64,000 nucleotides of DNA, taken from NCBI GenBank assembly GCA_032622095.1, contig CP136065.1, positions 94,685,343 through 94,749,342 of the forward strand, in the 5' to 3' direction. A model generated the notes under the pieces. That model made no database searches. It worked only from the letters and a program-made list of their open reading frames with translations, and was not told where the DNA came from. Below, one piece after another: positions 57,046 through 64,000 of this stretch. Positions within the stretch are counted from its first letter, which is position 1; every line of letters starts with the position of its first letter. The DNA is from Siphonodentalium dalli. Its lineage: Eukaryota; Mollusca; Scaphopoda; Gadilida; Siphonodentaliidae. Position numbers and translations under genes: made by a program.

Positions 57046-57258
57046 CAGTAATTCCCTAAATAATTGACTTCTTAACCAAAGCAGAATTATGGGTAACTTT
57101 TCAGGATTTAGTTGGAAATATGGATTGTTGCCATTCACCGGAAAGCTCTCAGTGAGAGCTTTCCTATGATAGGTAACAAGCCATATTTCTGACTAAATCC
57201 TGAAAAGTTACCCATAATTCTGCTGTGGTTAAGCCGTCGATTATTTAGGGAATTACTG
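57046..57258. repeat. Family A palindromic MITE, full length
   Basis: 213 bp, CAGTAATTCCCTAAATAATT to GGGAATTACTG; compensating variant at both ends. Confidence 0.87.
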
Positions 57259-57259
57259 T

Positions 57260-57888
57260 ATGACATTTTTAATCCAAATATGTCAAATCACACATATAGT
57301 AAATATATTTAGCTTTCTAATTATAAATTAATATACACTAAACATTTTTTTTCTAGAATCCAGAAATATTGAATACAATCATCATTATTTTAAGTTTCAT
57401 AGTGCCAGGGAAACTCATTGGAAACAGATTCCATATGATGCATGGCTAATTCAGTAGTCTGGGTCAGCAAATGTCTGATGAAAGATATTTGTATGACTTT
57501 TGTACATTTATTTTCCTCTTTCCCCAAAAGGACCTGGATAAGAGATTCAGCTAGATAACTATACTTTTTCTCTAATTTTACATAATCAGTGACCTAGTAG
57601 ATTACAAACAAAATTTCGTAAAGTATTCACCACAGCTAGAGTGTTAAGTGTTGGAGTAAAGTGGTATGAATACCTTAATGTGTATCAATTTACATCAACT
57701 TTCTTCAACATTTTCTATAGTATTTTGCCATTGGTTCTGATTGGTTCCTAAAATGCTAATGTATTTAAATAGGTCATAATCACGATAGGTCAAAAGTGAA
57801 CATTGAGTGCAGGAGTATCTTCACAACAAAGCGCGACATTGCAGCAACATCAGTAGCTGCAACATCACTTTAATAATGTCCCCAATAT
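57260..57888. other. Intron sequence without recognised feature
   Basis: AT-rich; I looked here for the missing cGMP-domain exon and did not find one. Confidence 0.5.
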
Positions 57889-58155
57889 TTAACCCTTCCA
57901 TGACGGGAGCTGCACTGGTGCAGCATTAAAGATCCTGTGCCAGGGCATTCTCTTATATATGCGAGTCTCCCATTTAAAGGAGCCTCGCATATACAAGAGA
58001 ATGCATTGGCCTAACAATATTTACCTTGACCTTGTAAGCAGAGTATTTTCATATATATGCGAGGCTCCCTATAGGAGGCTCACACATATAAGAGAATGCA
58101 CTGGCACAGGCTCTTTAATGCTGCACCAGCGCATATCCCATCATGAAAGGGTTAC
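57889..58155. mobile_element. Family C TTAA element, full length
   Basis: Starts TTAACCCTTCCATGACGGGA, two core hairpins, ends 'catcatgaaagggtta'. Confidence 0.84.
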
Positions 58156-58766
58156 GAATTTCTAATATCGAAATATGAAATGTTACTTTAAAGTTCTGGT
58201 TAAAACAATTAAATTCAAGGGTGCTGTTTCATGGCAGAATATAAAATAAAATTAACTTGGTATTCCATTCAGAGCCACTTTCATTGCAGGGATCTGTAAA
58301 ATCCCAATGAAACATGGAGAGGAAATTGATTTTATAAAAGACCATTATTTCCTGCTCTCTGGGGCTCTAATTCAGCAGAAATATTTTGGATTAGCATAAA
58401 TAATAGCATGTAATGACAACCAAAGAAATGAAGCTCTACATCAAATCTGGTTCAATAACCTAATTAAGGTGTCGCTAAGGTGAGCAAATTTTCATCCAAT
58501 GTTAAAGATTCTCACAACTGGCAATTCATAATCATCTTGATGTATTGACAGCAAAGACAAGTCGGAGATGCTATATATATAACCACTGGACAGCGGAGCA
58601 ACACATAATTACATTGGGAAAACTTCCCTTGTAAAGTTTGTGCTCTCCATGCACCTTCAGTTCAAAAATATTCACTGTCGTAGGAAAAAATTGATTTTCT
58701 TTTAAAAATTTCTTAAATAGCAGTGAATAGTATCTTTTCTCAGAAATAAACCAATGCCTCCATCAG
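58156..58766. other. Intron sequence without recognised feature
   Basis: AT-rich; nothing recognised. Confidence 0.5.
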
Positions 58767-59005
58767 TTAACCCTTCCATGACTGGAGCTTCCTGAAATTT
58801 TGCAAAATGCCAATGCATTCTCTTATATATGCGAGAATACATTGACCTATCAATATTTAGTTATTATTATTTACCTTGACATTGTAAGCCAGTGCATTAT
58901 CTTATATATGAGAGGCTCCCTATGGGAGACTCCCATATAGAAGAGAATGCACTTGCACAGGATCTTTAATGCTGCATAAATGCAGCTCAGGCCATGAGAG
59001 GATTG
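58767..59005. mobile_element. Family C TTAA element, partly deleted
   Basis: Starts TTAACCCTTCCATGACTGGA; the first hairpin is reduced to half, the second is intact; ends 'ggccatgagaggattg'. Confidence 0.78.
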
Positions 59006-59903
59006 ATCGCTCTAGCTTTTCAATAAATTCCTTAGACTAAAGATGTTGCTTCCCTGCTCAGGAATATTGAGCGGTTGAAAAATTATCCAAGAATATCAAC
59101 TTTGAAAGAAACCATTTGAAAGTTCCCAACTTGACCTCTGTTGCATTAATCAGGATAGGATAATCGCCGACACAGAACTGGTGGGGAACTAAGTACAAAT
59201 GGTTGGTAAGAGTACATTTATCGACACATAAGAAATGACAAGAGTGTAAGATACTCAACATTATTGTCGATTAAGGAAGTCCTTTCTCAGCTTAATTAAT
59301 CAGCTATATTCATTCTTTAAAGAATTCTGCGAACGAATATTATCCATCAATAATGAAGAGTCATCGGAAATCTAAATTTCATTTTACAACAACGCAGAAT
59401 TTTGTTTGCGTCATGTTTTATTCCCATATAATCAATCATTATTTTGAGTCTATTCCCTCTATACAACTCTATTGAAAGAGATGCCTACTAACTTTGAATA
59501 TCAAATTCCATACAAAATTCAGACTCAAGATAGACGAAGTCTTCTCGGCCCACAATAGCTTGGGATAACAGTTGGGTTGATGCTGTTTTGAATTGAATAG
59601 GGCGGCCGTTGAACAATTATGTTCTAGTCCTAAAGTTAACATTGAAACATAATTTTATCATGGTAGCATGCAAGTGATTTCCCAATGCTATGTAAAGGTT
59701 TGAATCACAGATCCCCTGGTGCGATAATATATACTTTAATACTGAGGCATATTTCAAGGTATTAAGGTATATACTCATGGTAGTGTTGTCGCACCAGTAG
59801 ACCTGTGCTTTGAATCAGAAAGGAAAATATCTCAAAAAAATTAAAACCATCCTAAAAATTCTTGGACTTATGTGGTATATTAATGTTATGATATGGAAAT
59901 CTA
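59006..59903. other. Intron; one hairpin at 59716-59800
   Basis: 'cccctggtgcgataatatat' pairs with 'atatactcatggtagtgttg' + 'tcgcaccagt', with 'ctttaatac'/'gtattaagg' inside. Otherwise unique AT-rich sequence. Confidence 0.5.
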
Positions 59904-60507
59904 CAGTAATGCCCTAAATAATCGACTCCTTAACCACAGCAGAATTATGGGTATTTTTTCAGGATTTAGTCGGAAATATGGCTTGTTGCCATTCATTGGA
60001 AAGCTCTCACTATTGTGATGTACACCCATTGGGAACCTTGATTATGCAATGTGTCGTCTGCCAATTGGGGATATATAGAGAAACTAATCTAAAAAAAAGA
60101 AATAGAATCTATGTGAAGAAGTTTCTATAGAAATTTGATAATGAAGAATCTTTCCAGAGAAGATGAGGCCTAAGCAGAATGAGATCCCAGTGGGTGAATT
60201 TAGTGATGCTAGCCACAATGTGGGATAGCGTCACTAAATTCACCCTCTGGGGACCTTATAAAGGGAAACCAACTATCAATGAGTATTTAGTATAGAAAGG
60301 GTTAAAATAACGCAGCTTTTTTCATTTCACAATGATATATGAGCTTGACAATTGCGTTAATCATTATTTATAAACTTATCTTAAAGTGAAATTCTTTAAT
60401 ATGAGAGCTTTCCGATGAATGGCAACAAGCCATATTTCCGACTAAATCCTGAAACATTACCTATAATTCTGCTGTGGTTAAGGAGTCGATTATTTAGGGC
60501 ATTTCTG
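59904..60507. repeat. Family A MITE split by a 390-bp composite insertion
   Basis: The left half (59904-60011) ends at 'ggaaagctctcact' and the right half resumes at 60402 with 'gagagctttccgatgaatgg'. The insert is family B (alternative spacer and one hairpin) plus a family H end. Confidence 0.83.
60013..60400. repeat. Inverted duplication, left arm
   Basis: 'tgtgatgtacacccattggg', 'gtttctatagaaatttgata', one family B hairpin and 'aaaataacgcagcttttttc' match, in reverse, 61755-62158. This arm is the insert splitting the MITE. Confidence 0.8.
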
Positions 60508-60596
60508 TATTTCTAAAGTGTTGCTATTTCAGAGTTAGTAATAACCGGTTATGATTGGAACTGAATTCGAGCAAAGAAACAACAATGTTAATAAAA

Positions 60597-60773
60597 CAGT
60601 AATGCCCTAAGTAATTGACCCCTTAACCACAGCAGAATTATTGGTAACTTTTCAGGATTTAGTCGGAAATACGACTTGTTATGAATGGCAACAAACCATA
60701 TTTCCGACTAAATCCTGAAAAGTTACCCATAATTCTGCTGTGGTTTAGGAGTCGATTAATTAGGGCATTACTG
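60597..60773. repeat. Family A MITE, centre deleted
   Basis: 177 bp, CAGTAATGCCCTAAGTAATT to GGGCATTACTG then TA; deletion of the central loop on the left side. Confidence 0.86.
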
Positions 60774-61754
60774 TAGTCCTGCGTTACTAAAATGACTAAC
60801 ATTGGTGTGTGGTTTCTTGAGGAAAAAAACATCAATTGACCATATATTCATAACCTTAACAGCATAGCAGAACAATGGAAATTTTGCAAATTGAAAAACA
60901 AATTGGGTTCATGATGAACACCATGATTCTCAATTTGAACCATGATCAGGTACAGGGACGTAGCAAGGGTAGCGACAGCGGAGAAATGTTGGAAAATCAG
61001 GACTATATGATAAGCATAAAGATAAAATATTTGTCGGAATAACAGTTTTTTTTAAATAGAAATTTTATGAAACTTAGTGACTTACAAGTTAGAAATATGA
61101 ATATTTGGAAGTTTAGCCTGAATAACATGTACCAACTTGTGTGGAATGATTCTTGTTGGCAATGTTTGTACTTTTCTAATAAGAAACGATGGACATTTTG
61201 AACATAATAATTCTTTTAATATTTCCAGACAAGACAAGAAATTACTAGCAAATTTATTAATTTCCCATTAATAAAAACATGACAATTTCTTATTTTGAGT
61301 GACAAGATATTGGAATATTCATAAATACAGTCAGAAAGTTACAAGTAAAGGTGGTGAGGGGGTGCACTTGGAATGTAAAGACTCCCTCGCTACGTCCCTC
61401 ATTCAGGTATAGGAGAACAGAAACTTATCTCAATGAACAGACCCGCCATTCATGACACTGAAACATTCAAATTTAGTCCTCAATTAACAGACCGCAGTGA
61501 TATATATATCAAAATTCAAATCAATAACAATACTAGTATTCCCTTTTTCTCCAGCCAAATTAAATAATTTAATAGCAAATTTAAATTTTTTGAAATGTGC
61601 TTAATATACAGATTGCAAGGGACTCGCTTGTAAGAAATGTGCTATTCCAATCAATATATGGCCATTTTGATAAGAAGTTATAAATTGTTCACGCATATTG
61701 AAGCAATGAACAGTCATACTGAGCCAGTGCGTGCTTCCAACATCTGATACATAT
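60774..61754. other. Intron sequence without recognised feature
   Basis: AT-rich unique-looking sequence between the inverted arms; no frame of interest. Confidence 0.5.
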
Positions 61755-62158
61755 AAAGAATGTCACTTTAAGATAAGTTTATAGATAATGATTAATGCAA
61801 CTGTCAAGCTCATATCATTGTGAAATGAAAAAAGCTGCGTTATTTTAACCCAATCTATACTAAATACTCAGGTAGTTTTCCCTTTAAAAGGAAATGTTCA
61901 GAATAAGTGCCTGTCATTTGCAGTCCCCAGAGGGTGAATTTAGTGACACTATCCCGCATTGTGGGCTAGAATCACTAAATTCACCCACTGGGGACCTCAT
62001 TCTGCTTAGGCCTCATCTTCTCTCGAAAGTTTCTTTATTTCCAAATTTCTATAGAAACTTCTTCACATGGATTCTATTTCTTTTTTAGTTTAGTTTCTTA
62101 ATAACCCCAATTGGCAGACGACACATTGCATAATCGAGGATCCCAATGGGTGTACATC
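61755..62158. repeat. Inverted duplication, right arm
   Basis: Reverse complement of 60013-60400, ending 'cccaatgggtgtacat', where the hAT copy begins. Confidence 0.8.
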
Positions 62159-62700
62159 AGACCTGTTTACTTTCCCGATTTCGGCGGGAGTCTCCCGATT
62201 TTGTGTCATTTCTCCTGTGCTCCCGATCGGGAAACGAAATCTCCCGATTCAAAAGATAAAACCAAAAATTAGCCAACGGCTGTATTAAGCAAATAAGCCA
62301 TGCATGCTATAGTGTTACAAAGTGTTACAAATAGTCTGGTCGTTGAAGCATTGGACCTAGAACAAATTGTTTACAAGCTGTTTTTGGTGTCATTTTGTCG
62401 GACAGAATCTGGGGAACAACATATCCAAAATCCGCTAAAATCCGCTTTGGGGAAAATTTTCGAGAGCATTTTGAAAAAAAGGTCCTATTTGTGTTGTTTA
62501 GGTATGATTTTCCGTTTCTTATGAAATATACAAACAAATTATTACTGTTGCCATGACAGACGTATGTTATTTCGTCTACAATTTGATTCTAAAAATTCAA
62601 AATGGCGGACAAAATGGCGACCGAAATTGGTAACATTTGTCAATTTTCACTAAATTTCACCAGATCGTTTCCATTTATAAGAAATTTGGTTTAAATGGCC
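62159..62700. mobile_element. hAT copy related to 12810, right end not seen
   Basis: CAGACCTGTTTACTTTCCCG with repeated CTCCCGATT motifs matches the left end of the 12810-13996 element; 'ttagccaacggctg' and 'aagccatgca' also correspond. It sits inside family B sequence after 'gtgtacat', the presumed 8-bp target. The stated end is only where the similarity fades. Confidence 0.65.
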
Positions 62701-63209
62701 ATTTGTACCAACATACACCACTTTAAATCAATGTCTGTTAATTGTGAGCCATATCACGAGGATTGGGAATTTGGGCCCTTCAAATTCGAAATAGATAGTA
62801 CTAAATTTAGAAGACAAATCAAATATTATTTTAATGCCAAGAATAACCACCAATCGAACACACCAGTGTATTTAATACTCATTATACGTCAGATATGACC
62901 CACTAGTGTCCATTTTAGCAGAAACTAGGCAATCACTTCCAAAAATAGGGAAACTATGGCTACTGAAAGTAGTATAATTGGGAATTTTCGTTAAAGTTCA
63001 CCAGATTTAGACGAAAAAACATGTAATGGCTAGCACAACAGTAAATTATGTCGGACCCTAATCTGATAATACTGAGGTATATGTCGAGAATTTGTCCCTA
63101 CAGTCTCCCAAAATGGCGGAGAAAATTGCAATCGAAAGTCAAAAATATCTATTTCTATTTCTATTTGATTTTTTAACTAAATCTTCTCATATCCGGTATC
63201 GAATATAAT
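62701..63209. other. Unclassified, possibly hAT interior
   Basis: Contains 'caaaatggcggacaaaatgg' and a second 'aaaatggcggagaaaattg'; no recognised protein. Confidence 0.4.
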
Positions 63210-63770
63210 TTGATGAGTGTCCACAGCAACCAAACTAGTATCGAAATACATCAAATGAGTGTCAAAAACAACTTAACGCGTGTCCCAAACCATCTAAGGA
63301 GTGTACAACTACACAACAGGTGTCTCAACTGTCTTCTTAATAATATACCAAATTAATCGGTGAGTGTCCCAGTCCATAGAAGGGGGATTCCAAATCGGCC
63401 GACGAGTGTCCCAAACCACATAATATGTAACACAATCCACCAAAATAGTGTCAAAAACCATCCAATTAGTGCCCAAACCAGTCCAATGTGTGTTCCATGC
63501 CATCCAACGATTGCCATATGTCACCCATCGTGTGTCCCAATTCATGTATGTGGTGTCCCAAACCACACAAATGGGTGTCTCAAATCATCAAGTGTGTACC
63601 CAAACCAACATATGAGTGTCCATAATCACCCAATGAGTGTCACAAGCCACACGATTATTATCAAAACCAGCAGGAGTGTCTAAAACGTCCAACTAGTGTC
63701 TCAAACCACCCACTGAATGTCTCAGTAATTTAATGGGTGTACCAAACTAGTGTACAAAACCATCCATCAA
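63210..63770. repeat. Degenerate ~24-bp tandem repeat
   Basis: About 20 units with consensus near 'gagtgtcccaaaccacccaa'. The spacing varies from 20 to 28 bp. Long frames on both strands here are repetition products. Beyond 63790 the complementary motif 'ggatggttt' recurs, so the tail could pair with the array. Confidence 0.75.
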
Positions 63771-64000
63771 ATATATTAGACTATGTTTTGGTAAACTCAT
63801 TGGATGGTTTGACAAACTTACTTGATCGCTTGAAATACCCGATGGAGGGTTTTGTACACCATTGTAGATGTATTGATATGACAGTTGGTTGTTGGTTCGC
63901 AAAACCAGTCCTGTGCAGTTGATGGATAGGGATCTTGTTGGATGGTTTATGGTTTATGGTTTAGTTTTATGGTTTGGGTCACCCGCTTTGTGATTTGTGA

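Noticed and set aside
63309-63683. Long frames on both strands (WDTRW.. and VPNHP..)
   Set aside because: Produced by a 24-bp repeat whose length is a multiple of three; not protein-coding.
57260-64000. Searched for the upstream PKG exon with the cGMP-site FGE cassette
   Set aside because: No stretch with a matching peptide and splice sites was found; it probably lies beyond the window.

Overview
This is an animal nuclear genomic window: AT-rich, intron-dominated and packed with repeats. The only host gene I can support is a cGMP-dependent protein kinase (PKG, type I / foraging-like) on the minus strand. Eight exons with consensus splice sites and mutually compatible phases are visible. In transcript order they are 56829-56897, 37628-37705, 16295-16433, 12113-12252, 10216-10305, 9476-9617, 4569-4732 and 1-131. 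They encode the end of the second cyclic-nucleotide-binding domain, the linker, and the kinase domain from the glycine-rich loop to just past the F-helix region. The 3' end of the gene lies beyond position 1, and the upstream exons (first cGMP site, leucine zipper) lie beyond position 64000 or were not recognised. Two introns are very large, about 21.2 kb and 19.1 kb.

The rest is intron filled with mobile DNA. (1) Family A: about 19 copies of a fully palindromic MITE with a CAGTAATGCCCTAA terminus and TA flanks. (2) Family B: a hairpin-ended repeat with the arm AGAATGAGGTCCCCAGAGGG. (3) Several TTAA-flanked, piggyBac-like families with different termini (C, D, E, F, H); C, D and one E copy carry the same palindromic core around ATTCTCTTATATATGCGAG. 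(4) Tandem-unit elements ending in GACG-type microsatellites (families I/J/K). (5) Two complete hAT elements with 8-bp target duplications, at 8119-9101 and 12810-13996; the second carries a 181-codon ORF. (6) A 5'-truncated LINE at 40366-41238 with a perfect 15-bp target duplication. (7) A 3.3-kb foldback element at 18066-21370 with roughly 1-kb modular arms and a 10-bp target duplication. (8) A 1.6-kb minisatellite at about 29180-30813 whose unit changes from 50 to 62 bp.

The repeat repertoire (cgGACGGACGG-tailed elements, the 'gggccataactctgg' tandem units and the 'ggtgagctaataa' tail) resembles what I know from molluscs, especially bivalves. That assignment is inference; the sequence only shows a metazoan with a large-intron PKG gene.

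The most notable patterns are three (possibly four) TE ends lying 10-30 bp downstream of PKG 5' splice sites, the sharing of one palindromic core between distinct TTAA families with a natural empty/filled pair, and the large foldback element with a natural empty site elsewhere in the same window.
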